Positions 51,665 to 60,628 are shown, numbered from the stretch's first letter. The stretch: DNA of 64,000 nt from an uncultured Sutterella sp. (GCA_900545275.1 UQYG01000003.1:62001-126000); one strand, 5' to 3'. A program made the numbers and translations. Notes: generated by a model from the letters alone, not told the origin.

Positions 51665-52552
51665 TCACTTCCTCTTCGCGCGCGTGAGCCGGAAAACCAT
51701 GACGGCGAGGAACGCAATCCCGACGAGTTCCGCCGCGTTGAGGGTGAGCCCGAGAAGAAGCACGCCCAGGACCACCGCGGTGAGGGGCTCGAAATTGGCG
51801 AGAAGCGCCGTGGTCGGGGCCGAGATGTACGAAAGACTCTTCAGGTAACACCAGAAGGCCGCGACCGTCCCGACGGCGGCGATGTAGAAGTAGAGGGCCG
51901 TCGTGACGAAATTCCATTCCACGGCGGCGACGTTCGGAGGATCGGCGATGCAGAGGATTGCGCCGCCGAGCGTCATGCCCCAGCCCACGACGACTCCGAC
52001 CGACAAACGGGAGAGCATGCGCCTGGGTTGGACCGTGCAGAAGGCCCCGCAGGCGGCCGAAGCAATGCCCCAGAGCACGCCGGCGGGCGAGAAGTCAAGA
52101 GTCGAGAAGTCGCCTTTGGTGACGAGAAGGGAGACGCCCGCCGTGGCGAGCGCGATCGAAATCCACTCTTCCTTCGTGACGGCGCGGCGCTCGGAATAGG
52201 CGGTCCATCCCGTGACGAAGAGCGGTCCCGTCGTCACCGTCAGCGCCGCCGTGGCGGCGTTGGCGTCTCGGATCGAGAGAAAGAAGGCGAGCTGAATCCC
52301 GAGCATCCCGAGAGCGTAGAAAACGAGGTCGCGCCGGTCCCTTCCGTCGCGAAAGGGAGCGAAGACGTCTTCCCGCAGGACGAAGGCTTCGAGCGCAAGA
52401 AGAACGCCCGCTCCCGTGAGACGAAGGGCGGTGAGGTCGACCGCGTCAAACGCGACCGACTCCATGAGGTATTGCGCGGCAATGCTCATGGAACCCCAGA
52501 AGACGCTGGCGGCCGAAGCGAGCGCAATGCCGAGGACGGAGCGCGAAAGCAT
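51665..52552 (-). CDS. EamA/DMT-superfamily transporter
   Basis: A 295-residue inner-membrane transporter with about ten hydrophobic segments in two five-helix EamA repeats ('VFWGSMSIAAQYLMESV' opens the first, 'GVLWGIASAACGAFCTVQP' the second). The motif 'SYISAPTTALLANFEPLTAVVLGVLL' is typical of drug/metabolite transporters. ATG 52552 is chosen since similarity begins there; upstream in-frame sequence is not membrane-like. Substrate unknown. Confidence 0.88.
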   Translation of the reverse strand: MLSRSVLGIALASAASVFWGSMSIAAQYLMESVAFDAVDLTALRLTGAGVLLALEAFVLREDVFAPFRDGRDRRDLVFYALGMLGIQLAFFLSIRDANAATAALTVTTGPLFVTGWTAYSERRAVTKEEWISIALATAGVSLLVTKGDFSTLDFSPAGVLWGIASAACGAFCTVQPRRMLSRLSVGVVVGWGMTLGGAILCIADPPNVAAVEWNFVTTALYFYIAAVGTVAAFWCYLKSLSYISAPTTALLANFEPLTAVVLGVLLLGLTLNAAELVGIAFLAVMVFRLTRAKRK

Positions 52553-52729
52553 GAGAAAGTCTCTCGAAGAATGAATGAAAAGCGGGAAATGGGCCCTTCG
52601 ACGTGAGCGTCGAGAATCCGAGACAGTGTAGCACTGCCGTGCAGGCGGCAAAACCTTGTCGCGTACGGGATTGGGAGAAGGATGAGGAAAGTTGGAGAGG
52701 AAACGAAGGGAGGGTAAAGTGGTAACTGC

Positions 52730-52967
52730 GCAACAAAATTCTGTAGGAGGGTTTTGTGATGAAATTGACTACTTCTACAACGGATTGCGGGATAAAGTTA
52801 GGGTAAACCAGTATGGGGGGGGGGTAAAAGATGTGAAAACATGCCTTTGTCCGAACGGCAAAGAAGTCTCTCTCCTGAAGGCAAGCGGGGGAAGGCGGCC
52901 GTACCGGATGCGGGATCCGGCGATCCATTCCATTCCCGTCGGATCCCATTTCACAGATCAGACTTAT
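52730..52967 (+). promoter_or_regulatory. Structured leader of porin 1 (GNRA hairpin plus terminator-type hairpin)
   Basis: The leader contains GCAACAAA (52730-52737), a G-tract after gggtaaacc (52802 onward) and the hairpin ATGT-GAAA-ACAT (52832-52843). Lower down, CCGGAT/ATCCGG (52904-52909, 52915-52920) can pair alternatively to GGGATCCG/CGGATCCC (52912-52919, 52940-52947). The porin ATG is 40 bases further on. The same order of elements occurs before porin 4. Confidence 0.55.
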
Positions 52968-52986
52968 ACAGAAAAGGTAATTGAAC

Positions 52987-54165
52987 ATGTTCAAGAAGTC
53001 TCTGATTGCTGTCGCCGCCCTCAGCGCCCTCGCCGGCTCCGCCATGGCTGCTGACGTCACGATCTACGGTCGTATCGACACGGGCTTCCGTTATCAAAAC
53101 GTCGACTACGACGTCGCCGGTGTTGACGATGACTCCTCGTTTGGGATGGTTTCCGGCAACTACACGGGTAGCCGCGTCGGCATCAAGGGTTCGGAAGACC
53201 TCGGCAACGGCCTGACGGTTGGTTTCGTTCTCGAAAACGGTTTTGACTCCGACGACGGTTCGTTCGACTCGAACGAAGAACTCTTCGGCCGTGAAGCGCT
53301 CCTCTATCTCGAAGGCGATTTCGGTAAGGTCGGTTTCGGCCGCATGGGCATCCTCAACAGCACGGCCGGTTCGTTCGCCATCGGCAACTTCACGCCGTGG
53401 GGTACGGGTTGGGGTTCCGTCGGTGACCAGTCCCTTATCTTCGGCGCCAACATTGGCAACCGTTGGGACAACATGATCTCCTATCGTTCGCCTGAATTCG
53501 CCGGCTTCCAGATTCATGCTCAGTACTCCTTCGGTGCGAATACCGATACGGATGAAGATAAGCTTGCTAAGGAAGGCAAGACCACGACCGACCGTTACTA
53601 TGCCATCGGCGCCACGTACAAGGTCGGCGGTTTGAACTTGATCGGTATCGTTGATTCGATTAATGAAAAGCATCAGCCTGGAACGGCAACTGCTCCGACG
53701 GAAGATCCTGACGACACGCTTCGCGTGACGATCGGTGGTTCTTATGACTTTGGCGTTGTGAAGCCCTATGTGTCGGCGGCCTACTTCAAGGATGCCCGCA
53801 TGAAGAGCTGGTTGAGCGCTTATTCGAAAGGTCCTCAAACTACGACTGCCAATCTCAACGGCGACTGGGACGGTTACGGCGTGATTCTCGGTGCTTCCGC
53901 TCCGCTCGTTGGTGGCAAGGCCCACATGACGATCGGTTACATGGATGCTGAAGCTCAGGACTTTATGTATGGTGCCACCGAAATCGGCGCCGACTTGAAG
54001 CGCTATACGTTCGCTGTCGGCTACGAATATCCGCTCAGCAAGCGCACCACGGTTTACGCTGACGCCGGCTACTTCAAGGATGAAATGGACTACGGCACGG
54101 AAGGTTGGGAAAGCCGCGAACCGGAAGGCTACCAGGCTGCCGTCGGTCTCGTTCACTACTTCTAA
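52987..54165 (+). CDS. Porin 1, Burkholderiales trimeric porin
   Basis: A 392-residue outer-membrane general porin (Gram-negative porin family, 16-strand barrel). The signal peptide is residues 1-22 (cleaved after 'GSAMA'), followed by the first strand 'DVTIYGRIDTGF'. The L3-type segment is 'FGRMGILNSTAGSF', and the end 'YQAAVGLVHYF' has the terminal Phe for BAM. ATG 52987 has AAGG; a TTG two codons earlier is less likely. It is first of five tandem porin paralogues, probably with different pore loops for different solutes. Confidence 0.95.
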   Translation: MFKKSLIAVAALSALAGSAMAADVTIYGRIDTGFRYQNVDYDVAGVDDDSSFGMVSGNYTGSRVGIKGSEDLGNGLTVGFVLENGFDSDDGSFDSNEELFGREALLYLEGDFGKVGFGRMGILNSTAGSFAIGNFTPWGTGWGSVGDQSLIFGANIGNRWDNMISYRSPEFAGFQIHAQYSFGANTDTDEDKLAKEGKTTTDRYYAIGATYKVGGLNLIGIVDSINEKHQPGTATAPTEDPDDTLRVTIGGSYDFGVVKPYVSAAYFKDARMKSWLSAYSKGPQTTTANLNGDWDGYGVILGASAPLVGGKAHMTIGYMDAEAQDFMYGATEIGADLKRYTFAVGYEYPLSKRTTVYADAGYFKDEMDYGTEGWESREPEGYQAAVGLVHYF

Positions 54166-54204
54166 TCAGCGTTTGAGCGGGTGTTTAAACGCCTGATCTA
54201 ACCT

Positions 54205-54256
54205 GATGAAAGGGCCCTCTCCGAGGAATCGGCGGGGGCTCTTGTTTTGAGGTAGA
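54205..54256 (+). terminator. Terminator after porin 1
   Basis: Imperfect GC-rich stem between aagggccctctccga and tcggcgggggctctt, followed by GTTTTG. Confidence 0.65.
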
Positions 54257-54277
54257 GAGGGCGGAGTGAACTTTTTA

Positions 54278-54313
54278 CAACAAAATTTGTTGCAAATCGT
54301 TTTGATTGCAACA
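54278..54313. promoter_or_regulatory. Overlapping palindromes upstream of porin 2
   Basis: CAACAAAATTTGTTG (54278-54292) is a 15-base palindrome; it overlaps a second inverted repeat TGTTGCAA (54288-54295) with TTGCAACA (54306-54313). Likely operator of a dimeric regulator. The GCAACAAA core recurs upstream of porins 1 and 4. Confidence 0.5.
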
Positions 54314-54367
54314 GTAAGGGAAAAAATGCGCCTCTCGAGAATTTAAGGGTTATCACCTAGAGGACGG

Positions 54368-54542
54368 AGGGCGGGCCGTATGAGAGCATGGTCCCGCCTG
54401 AGTAGGTGAGGGAACTTCAGGTTCACCGGGTGCTTGCCAATTTCCCGGGAAAGTCACCGCAAGGGTTGCGACAGATTCCTGATCAACAGGCTACGAAAAT
54501 CTGTCGATCGGAATGACGGACTTTTCATAGAGCGAAAGTCCG
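54368..54542 (+). promoter_or_regulatory. Structured leader of porin 2
   Basis: The leader contains the hairpin GGCGGG...CCCGCC (54370-54398) enclosing TATGAGAGCATG, related to the GNRA hairpin of the other porin leaders. A later hairpin cggacttt/aaagtccg (54517-54524, 54535-54542) lies about 60 bases before the start. Otherwise unlike the leaders of porins 1 and 4. Confidence 0.45.
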
Positions 54543-54603
54543 GCGAAGACACGCCAAGTCCTTCGCCTATTACAACTTATCTTCTAAACATTAAGGAATG
54601 GAA

Positions 54604-55821
54604 ATGTTGAAGAAGTCTCTGCTTGCTATTGCGACCATCGGCGCTTTTGCCGGTTCTGCGGTCGCTGCCGACGTCACCGTTTACGGTTTGGTTGACTACG
54701 GCTTTAACTATCAGCACGTTGATGCTGATATCCAGGGTGTCGATGCTCAGGACAACTTTGAAATGCGCTCGGGCATGAACTCCGGTTCGCGCTTCGGCTT
54801 CAAGGGCTCTGAAGATCTCGGCAATGGTCTGACGGTCGGCTTCGTTCTCGAAAACGGTTTCGATGCCGATTCGGGCAATCTCGGCTATGACGGCCGCATC
54901 TTCGGTCGTGAATCTCAGGTCTATCTGAGCGGCAACTTCGGTACCGTCTCCTTTGGTCGTATGGGTCAGCTCGCTAGCGCCAACGGCACCTACGGTCTCC
55001 TGAACGGCGACTTCTCGCCCTTCTCTGGCGGTTGGGCTGATTCGGTTGGTGCGAAGTTCCTCTTCGCCACGGGTTATGCCCGTTACGACAATACGATCAC
55101 CTACAAGTCCCCTGAATTTGCCGGCCTGAACGTTTTTGCTCAGTACTCGTTCGAAAACGACAGCGTCACGGACGGTGCAGGCAACGGTGACGAAGGCAAG
55201 AGCAATACCGACCGCTACTACGGTATTGGCGCCAAGTACAAGAACGGCAACCTTGCTTTGGTAGGTATCGTCGACCAGGTCAACTACCGTACGGAAGGCA
55301 ACAACGAAGACCAGCTCACGGGCACCCTCGGTGCTTCGTATGACTTCGGTGTTGTGAAGACCTATCTCCTTGGCCAGTACTTCAAGGACGCTCGCAACGT
55401 CGGTCAGAAGTCTGCCATGGCTGGTGAAACGTTCTTGGGTTACAAGATTGGCTCTAGCGGCTACGGCACCTTTACGGACGGTGATCGTACTCTGAATGCC
55501 GCTATGGAAGGCTACGGTTTGGCTCTTGGTGCCAGCGTTCCGGCGTTTGGAGGTTCCTTCCTCGGCCAGATCGGTTACATGGATGCCGACAATGACAATG
55601 GCGATTACGGTGTTGAACTCGGCACTGAAGTCAAGCGTTGGAACGTCACCCTTGGTTACACCTATAACCTCAGCAAGCGTACGAGCGTGTATGCGGCAGC
55701 TGCCTACACGAAGGACGACGTGACCTTCAACACCCAGAATGCCGACAATAGCGTCAAGGATTCGGCTAATTACGACCCGACCCGTACGGAAGTCGTTGCC
55801 GGCTTGATCCACAAGTTCTAA
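54604..55821 (+). CDS. Porin 2, Burkholderiales trimeric porin
   Basis: A 405-residue outer-membrane porin. Signal peptide to 'GSAVA', first strand 'DVTVYGLVDYGFNY', L3-region 'FGRMGQLASANGTYG', terminal 'VVAGLIHKF' with final Phe. Of two close starts, ATG 54604 has the better distance to AAGGA; ATG 54598 is almost on top of it. Codon usage is less GC-rich than in flanking housekeeping genes, as often in porins with high expression. Confidence 0.95.
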   Translation: MLKKSLLAIATIGAFAGSAVAADVTVYGLVDYGFNYQHVDADIQGVDAQDNFEMRSGMNSGSRFGFKGSEDLGNGLTVGFVLENGFDADSGNLGYDGRIFGRESQVYLSGNFGTVSFGRMGQLASANGTYGLLNGDFSPFSGGWADSVGAKFLFATGYARYDNTITYKSPEFAGLNVFAQYSFENDSVTDGAGNGDEGKSNTDRYYGIGAKYKNGNLALVGIVDQVNYRTEGNNEDQLTGTLGASYDFGVVKTYLLGQYFKDARNVGQKSAMAGETFLGYKIGSSGYGTFTDGDRTLNAAMEGYGLALGASVPAFGGSFLGQIGYMDADNDNGDYGVELGTEVKRWNVTLGYTYNLSKRTSVYAAAAYTKDDVTFNTQNADNSVKDSANYDPTRTEVVAGLIHKF

Positions 55822-55868
55822 TCGACTTGTTTCATCCTAAGACGGACTTTTCTTAACGGAAAATCCCG

Positions 55869-55904
55869 GCGGAGGAAGGTCTGACGGCCTTCCTCCGCTT
55901 TTCT
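55869..55904 (+). terminator. Terminator between porins 2 and 3
   Basis: Perfect 11-bp stem gcggaggaagg (55869-55879) and ccttcctccgc (55888-55898) followed by TTTTCTC. The porin 3 start lies only about 30 bases downstream with no promoter between, so porin 3 may be expressed by read-through. Confidence 0.85.
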
Positions 55905-55931
55905 CTATCTTCTGGACATTAAGGAATGGAA

Positions 55932-57104
55932 ATGTTTAAGAAGTCTATTGCTGCTTTGGCTGTTCTCGGCGCCTTTGCCGCCGGTTCCGCCGTGGCCGCG
56001 GACGTCACGATCTATGGTCGTGCCGACCTCGGTCTTCGTTTTACGAGCGTCGATTCCGACATGGCTGGAGTTGACGACGTTGATACGTTCGAAATGGCTA
56101 CCGGCAACTACACCGGCAACCGCGTTGGTATCAAGGGACAGGAAGAACTCGGTAACGGCATGACGGTTGCCTTCGTTCTCGAAAACGGTTTTGATGTCGA
56201 CTCCGGCAACCTCGGTGAATCGGATCAGATCTTCGACCGTGAAGCCACGCTTCAGTTGAAGGGAGCTTTCGGTACGATCGGCATGGGGCGCTCCTCGATC
56301 CTCGCTGCCGATTCCGGCTCCTTTGGTATCGGCGGTGCCTTCTCCGCCTTTGGTACGGGTTGGGGCGACGTCGGCAATCAGCACCTCCTCTGGGGGGCTG
56401 GCTACAGCTCGCGTGTCAACAACATGCTGACGTACGTCACGCCGGAATTCGCCGGGTTCAAGGTTTACGCTCAGTACTCCTTCGGTAACGGAGACGGTGA
56501 CGAAAACAAGTCCAACATCGAACGTTACTACGGTATCGGTGCCACCTATAAGAACGGTGCTCTCGATCTCGCCATGGTCGTTGACAGCATCAATGCTGCA
56601 ACCGTTAAATACAATGAAGACGGTGATCGTACCGGCGTGAAGGGAAATCCGGAAGACACGGTTCGCGTGATCGCCGGTGGTTCGTATGACTTTGGCGTCG
56701 TCAAGCCCTATCTCTCTGCCGCCTACTTTAAGGACGGCAAAGTTGGCGACCTTCTTGGCGCCCATGAAAATGCCGGTTTGGATGACGGTCTTGGCTGGTA
56801 CTACGACGGTTGGGCCGTGATGCTCGGCACGGACGTTCCCGCCTTCGGCGGAACGTTTAAGGCCTCTCTCGGTTACATGGACGCTGAGTTCCAGGCTACG
56901 GAAGATCGTGAAGAGCAGGCCGGCGACCAGAACGACATCACCCGTTGGATGGTCGGTCTCGGCTATTCGTATCCGCTCTCGAAGCGCACGGTGGTCTACG
57001 CCGATGCCGGTTACTTCAAGGATGACGTCGACGCGGGCGGCGAAACCTACGACCGCAAGCCGAGTGCTTATCAGTGCGCTGTCGGTCTTGTCCACATGTT
57101 CTAA
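55932..57104 (+). CDS. Porin 3, Burkholderiales trimeric porin
   Basis: A 390-residue porin with signal peptide ending 'GSAVA', 'DVTIYGRADLGLRF', L3-region 'MGRSSILAADSGSFG' and terminal 'VGLVHMF'. ATG 55932 is preferred over ATG 55926 by AAGGA spacing. Its leader ('gacattaaggaatggaaatgtt') is nearly the same as that of porin 2, so the pair probably arose by duplication. It sits 110 bases after porin 2, beyond a terminator. Confidence 0.95.
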   Translation: MFKKSIAALAVLGAFAAGSAVAADVTIYGRADLGLRFTSVDSDMAGVDDVDTFEMATGNYTGNRVGIKGQEELGNGMTVAFVLENGFDVDSGNLGESDQIFDREATLQLKGAFGTIGMGRSSILAADSGSFGIGGAFSAFGTGWGDVGNQHLLWGAGYSSRVNNMLTYVTPEFAGFKVYAQYSFGNGDGDENKSNIERYYGIGATYKNGALDLAMVVDSINAATVKYNEDGDRTGVKGNPEDTVRVIAGGSYDFGVVKPYLSAAYFKDGKVGDLLGAHENAGLDDGLGWYYDGWAVMLGTDVPAFGGTFKASLGYMDAEFQATEDREEQAGDQNDITRWMVGLGYSYPLSKRTVVYADAGYFKDDVDAGGETYDRKPSAYQCAVGLVHMF

Positions 57105-57141
57105 TCGGCGAATTGTCTCCCACACCTGACATTAGCTGAAA

Positions 57142-57175
57142 GAGAGCCCCTTCCGATTCGTCGGAAGGGGCTCTC
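57142..57175 (+). terminator. Terminator-type hairpin after porin 3
   Basis: Perfect 15-bp stem gagagccccttccga (57142-57156) and tcggaaggggctctc (57161-57175) with a TTCG loop. No T run; may be a 3' stabilising end. Confidence 0.7.
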
Positions 57176-57279
57176 AACGTATTGGAACACCTCTTTCTCC
57201 TCTCCGGATTCCATAGCGCTCTCCGCGCGAACTCTTCGTCTCATCTCCTTCAAAAACTCCCCGGGTTACTTCTCAATGG

Positions 57280-57700
57280 AGCGCCCCGGTCCAAATCGTC
57301 CGGTCGACGATTACGAGTACACCCCTCACCACCTTCGCAGCCCGGCAAAAGAGTTTGTTTTCGAAAAGGGCGTTCCGATAAGAAAGCTCCACCGAGACAT
57401 TTGAAACGAAATCTCGCAGACGTCAAGCGTCGGAAAGCGCCCAAGAAAGATCTTCGCCGTATGCGCGGGGACGAGCGCGACGCGGTCGGAAAAGAGCAGG
57501 TACTGCGGGACTTCCTCGCAGTTCGCCGTCGTCACGTGCATCTGTAGCCTGTCAGCGAACTGCCGCGTCAACCCCCTGTGCCGCTCCCAAGGCTCGCCAT
57601 GGTAGGTGCTGCACGGGACCTCACTGCGCATGCCGCGGTTTTCGAGTCGACTCCGTCGCTCAACACAATACGTCAGCTTCCTGTGCGTGTGGCAATTGTG
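57280..57700 (-). pseudogene. Degraded LysR-type regulator fragment
   Basis: Minus-strand frames between porins 3 and 4 carry pieces like the LysR effector domain: 'LTRQFADRLQMHVTTANCEE' and then 'VPQYLLFSDRVALVPAHTA', followed by 'LDVCEISFQMSRWSF' in place of the usual terminal strand. No start, helix-turn-helix or intact C-terminus is present and frames change. Probably the remnant of a regulator gene; boundaries are approximate. Confidence 0.4.
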
Positions 57701-57916
57701 CAACAAAGACTAGTGTCTGGAAGGGTGGTTGTTTTCTCATAGTGTCACTAGCCATTTTGATCTTTGTTTGGGGTAAACCCCTATGGGGGGGTAAGACATG
57801 TGAAAACATGCCCTCATCCGAACGGCAGGCAAGTCTCGCAAGTAACGGCAAGCACGAGTGAGACGCCGTAAGGATGGGGGATCCGATGCATTCCATTCCC
57901 GTCGGATCCCGTTTTT
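57700..57916 (+). promoter_or_regulatory. Structured leader of porin 4 with intrinsic terminator
   Basis: Same order as porin 1: GCAACAAA (57700-57707), gggtaaacc and a G-tract, then the perfect hairpin CATGT-GAAA-ACATG (57797-57810). An inner stem gtctcg/gagtgagac follows. An alternative GGAT/ATCC pairing (57872-57884) competes with terminator GGGATCCGA/TCGGATCCC (57878-57886, 57902-57910), which ends in GTTTTT. The porin ATG is 33 bases later. The end of the leader is near-identical to that of porin 1. Confidence 0.6.
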
Positions 57917-57948
57917 CAGATCAGACATGACAAAAAAGGATATTGAAC

Positions 57949-59202
57949 ATGTTCAAGAAGTCTCTGATTGCTGTCGCTGCCCTCGGCGCCTTCGCTGGCT
58001 CGGCCATGGCTGCGGACATCTCGATCTCCGGTCGTATCGACACGGGGCTCAATTTTCACGACGAAGAAGTGAAGGTTGGTGGTGAAACGACGGTCGACCA
58101 AAACACCTTCCAGATGAAGTCCGGTCAGTATTCCGGTTCTCGTATCACCATCAAGGGTTCGGAAGAACTCGGCAACGGCATGAAGGCCGGTTTCATTCTT
58201 GAAAACGGCTTCGACGCTGATGACGGTACGTTTGACTCCAACGGCGATGACAAGATGTTTGGCCGTGAAGCCATCGTTTACCTGGAAGGTGGCTTTGGTC
58301 ATTTCTCCATGGGCCGTGTCGGTGCCCTGTCGTCGGGTCTCGGTTCCTACAACGTCGTCTACGGTTACACGCCGTGGGGCACGGGTTGGGGTGATTATGC
58401 CGGCAATAAGGGGCAGTTCATGCTCGGCGATCGTGGTCGTATGAACAATACTCTCACTTATCGCTCGCCTGAATTCGCTGGCGTTCAGATCTTTGCGCAG
58501 TACTCTCTTGAAGCTGATGCGCAGGAAGACGAACAGTCCGGCAACAATAAGCGCTACGCTGCTTTGGGTGCTTCGTACAATCTCGGAGCCTTTAGCACGG
58601 GTCTCGTGGTCGACACCGTGATGAATGGCAATGATGACGCTAGCCGCAATACGGAAGACTCCTTCGGTGTGTCGTGGGGTGCTTCGTATGACTTCGGCGT
58701 TACGAAGCCTATGATTTTGGTTCAGTACGGCAAGAACGAGAACAAGCTCGGCGGCTTCTCGGCAACTGGCTTCTACGAAGACTACTTCACCGACGACAAG
58801 TTCCGTTTGGGCAAGAACGAAGGTCTGAAGGGCTACGCGATCTCGCTTGGTGCCGTCACGCCTCTCTTCGGAGGTAATCTCTATACCTCCGTGAACTTCA
58901 CGGACGGCGAGTTTGACGGAGATGTTCACAACCAGAAGAACAAGAATCACGGAGTCCCGGGTGCAGACGCCAATTGGGTTGACGGTGCTCGTTACTTCAA
59001 CGGCGACATCCAGCGTTGGGGCGTTGCGGTCGGTTACGACTATCCGCTCTCCAAGCGCACCAAGCTTTATGGTTACGCTGCCTACAACGAAGGCGAACTT
59101 AAAGGCAACGAAGTTCGTCCCAACAAGCCGGGGCTGAGCAGCAGTGGCAAGATCGAAGAAACCGACATGGAAGCCGGTGTTGGCCTGATCCACTACTTCT
59201 AA
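57949..59202 (+). CDS. Porin 4, Burkholderiales trimeric porin
   Basis: A 417-residue porin, longest of the set. The signal peptide (to 'GSAMA') is almost identical to porin 1. The mature part starts 'DISISGRIDTGLNF', with L3-region 'MGRVGALSSGLGSYNVVYG' and terminal 'VGLIHYF'. It is closest to porin 5 in the barrel (shared 'KRYAALGASYNLGAFSTGLVVD'-like segment) but to porin 1 in the leader and signal peptide, suggesting exchange between copies. ATG 57949 has AAGGA. Confidence 0.95.
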   Translation: MFKKSLIAVAALGAFAGSAMAADISISGRIDTGLNFHDEEVKVGGETTVDQNTFQMKSGQYSGSRITIKGSEELGNGMKAGFILENGFDADDGTFDSNGDDKMFGREAIVYLEGGFGHFSMGRVGALSSGLGSYNVVYGYTPWGTGWGDYAGNKGQFMLGDRGRMNNTLTYRSPEFAGVQIFAQYSLEADAQEDEQSGNNKRYAALGASYNLGAFSTGLVVDTVMNGNDDASRNTEDSFGVSWGASYDFGVTKPMILVQYGKNENKLGGFSATGFYEDYFTDDKFRLGKNEGLKGYAISLGAVTPLFGGNLYTSVNFTDGEFDGDVHNQKNKNHGVPGADANWVDGARYFNGDIQRWGVAVGYDYPLSKRTKLYGYAAYNEGELKGNEVRPNKPGLSSSGKIEETDMEAGVGLIHYF

Positions 59203-59247
59203 TCAGCCTTTGACCGGGTGTCTCTCGCACCTGACATAAGCTGAGGT

Positions 59248-59277
59248 GAGCCTCGTCCGATTCGTCGGGCGGGGCTC
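59248..59277 (+). terminator. Terminator-type hairpin after porin 4
   Basis: Stem gagcctcgtccga/tcgggcggggctc with TTCG loop (two G-T pairs), similar to the hairpin after porin 3; TCTACGTTTTG follows. Confidence 0.65.
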
Positions 59278-59289
59278 TCTACGTTTTGA

Positions 59290-60260
59290 AAAGTTGCGCC
59301 CGTCAAAATTTCGTCTCTCGCAATCTTTCTCGTCTCAGCCAAAGATCGACTCTTCTTCGTTCAGGGAACGCCGCTTTTAGATCATCCCGTTCCGGTTCGA
59401 GGGCATCCTCCTCAGAACTTTCGCCACCTTCCGGCACTGGTCCTTCTTGGGACAGCATGTTACGGCAGGCACGCTCTGCCAAATCCCACAAGCATCGAGC
59501 ATCAGGAAGAGGAAGTGGAAAATTCCTGTCGTGCGGGCTGTGCAGACGAGGGCGATGCCAAGATCTTCCTCGCAGTTTGATCCTGTCAGCTTCACCTGCA
59601 GCGGGTCGTCGAACCGCGGCGACAATCGCCCTCATCACTCCGATGGTTTCGTCGCAGTGGGCCGCCGCACGGAACCTCGACGCGCCGCGTTGCAGTCACC
59701 GGGTTCGGCCTCGTTGAAACAAGTCGACTCGGCGAGCACCATATTTCTTGCAACATCTCCCGGTTTGGAATGTTCGGCATCAACGATCGCGTCGTGTTCG
59801 TAGGAAGCTCTTCTCCTGCGGACTCCGATGCGGAAACGATTCGGCGTCAAACCCTTTTCCTATGGTTGACGGAGGAGGGGAGCTTTTGACTCCACGGAGA
59901 ACCCCGGCGGGAGTTGCCTGTGATCGGTACGCCGGGCCCTGAGAGAGAATCCTCACGACGTTCGGAAAACGGTAGACGATTCTCTCCACGTCCTCACGTC
60001 TGCGCGTTCCGCCAGACGATCGGGATCTCGTGGGCGGAGCGTGCCGCAGCGGAGCGGATCGACAGAGAAGCCACGGATTTGCGGCAACGCCGCCCTGTTC
60101 TTCATCGAAGGTTGCGCGAGATTCACATCGACGACACGCTTCGCTCCAACACTCGACGCCGAGAAGAACATCAAGGTCGCCGCAGGGAAACATCGTCATG
60201 ACTGGCAACATCCGTTGCGTTTTTCTTCGGAAGCCCGGCGGAATCGTCGGTTGTTTGCAA
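59290..60260 (-). pseudogene. Degraded LysR-type regulator remains
   Basis: The 1.4-kb gap between porins 4 and 5 has no intact gene. Short minus-strand segments resemble LysR effector-domain pieces: 'MFPCGDLDVLLGV' near 60170 and 'LQVKLTGSNCEEDLG' near 59580, in different frames and separated by stops. The order fits one decayed gene. The segment NCEE recurs in the remnant between porins 3 and 4. Confidence is low because each piece is short. Confidence 0.35.
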
Positions 60261-60489
60261 AATTCTTTCGATTGCCGGTGGAAAAATGAACAACAGGTTG
60301 ATTTTACAGGGAGGGTGTGGTGATTTTTATTTCTTCTCCTGCAGGGTATGTGGTGTGAATACGTAAAAATTCGTGTGAATTGGATTTTGCGCCACAGTTT
60401 TTTGTGGACCGTTTTTCGATCCTTTCTCTTCCCCTGCGGGCGTTTCTCCAAAAAGTGCGGTAAAAATCGTTTTCAGGGGGTGCGGAATG

Positions 60490-60503
60490 CATGTGAGAGC
60501 ATG
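60490..60503 (+). promoter_or_regulatory. GNRA hairpin in the porin 5 leader
   Basis: CATGT-GAGA-GCATG (60490-60503) is a 5-bp stem with a GAGA tetraloop. It is the counterpart of the CATGT-GAAA-ACATG hairpin before porin 4, with changes that keep pairing (A to G opposite T gives a G-U pair). About 125 bases upstream of the start codon. Confidence 0.5.
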
Positions 60504-60628
60504 AGCCAAGCCCAAACGGGGAGGTCCGCGAATCGGCGCGCAATGTCGCGGGCATCCTCTCCGGGGGCGTCAACAAAGGGTTCCGCCGCTCGTTTGGACG
60601 GGACCGTCAACCTCAGAAAGGACAAGAC

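Noticed and set aside
52730..52967. Porin leader as a known riboswitch (cobalamin, TPP, glycine, c-di-GMP-I)
   Set aside because: I could not find the conserved cores of these classes (for example the cobalamin B12 box or TPP CUGAGA). The element is therefore reported as unclassified.
57182..57547. A 121-codon plus-strand frame after porin 3
   Set aside because: Composition is that of a shadow (Arg/Ser/Lys runs), it begins inside the porin 3 downstream sequence, and the minus strand carries LysR-like pieces instead.
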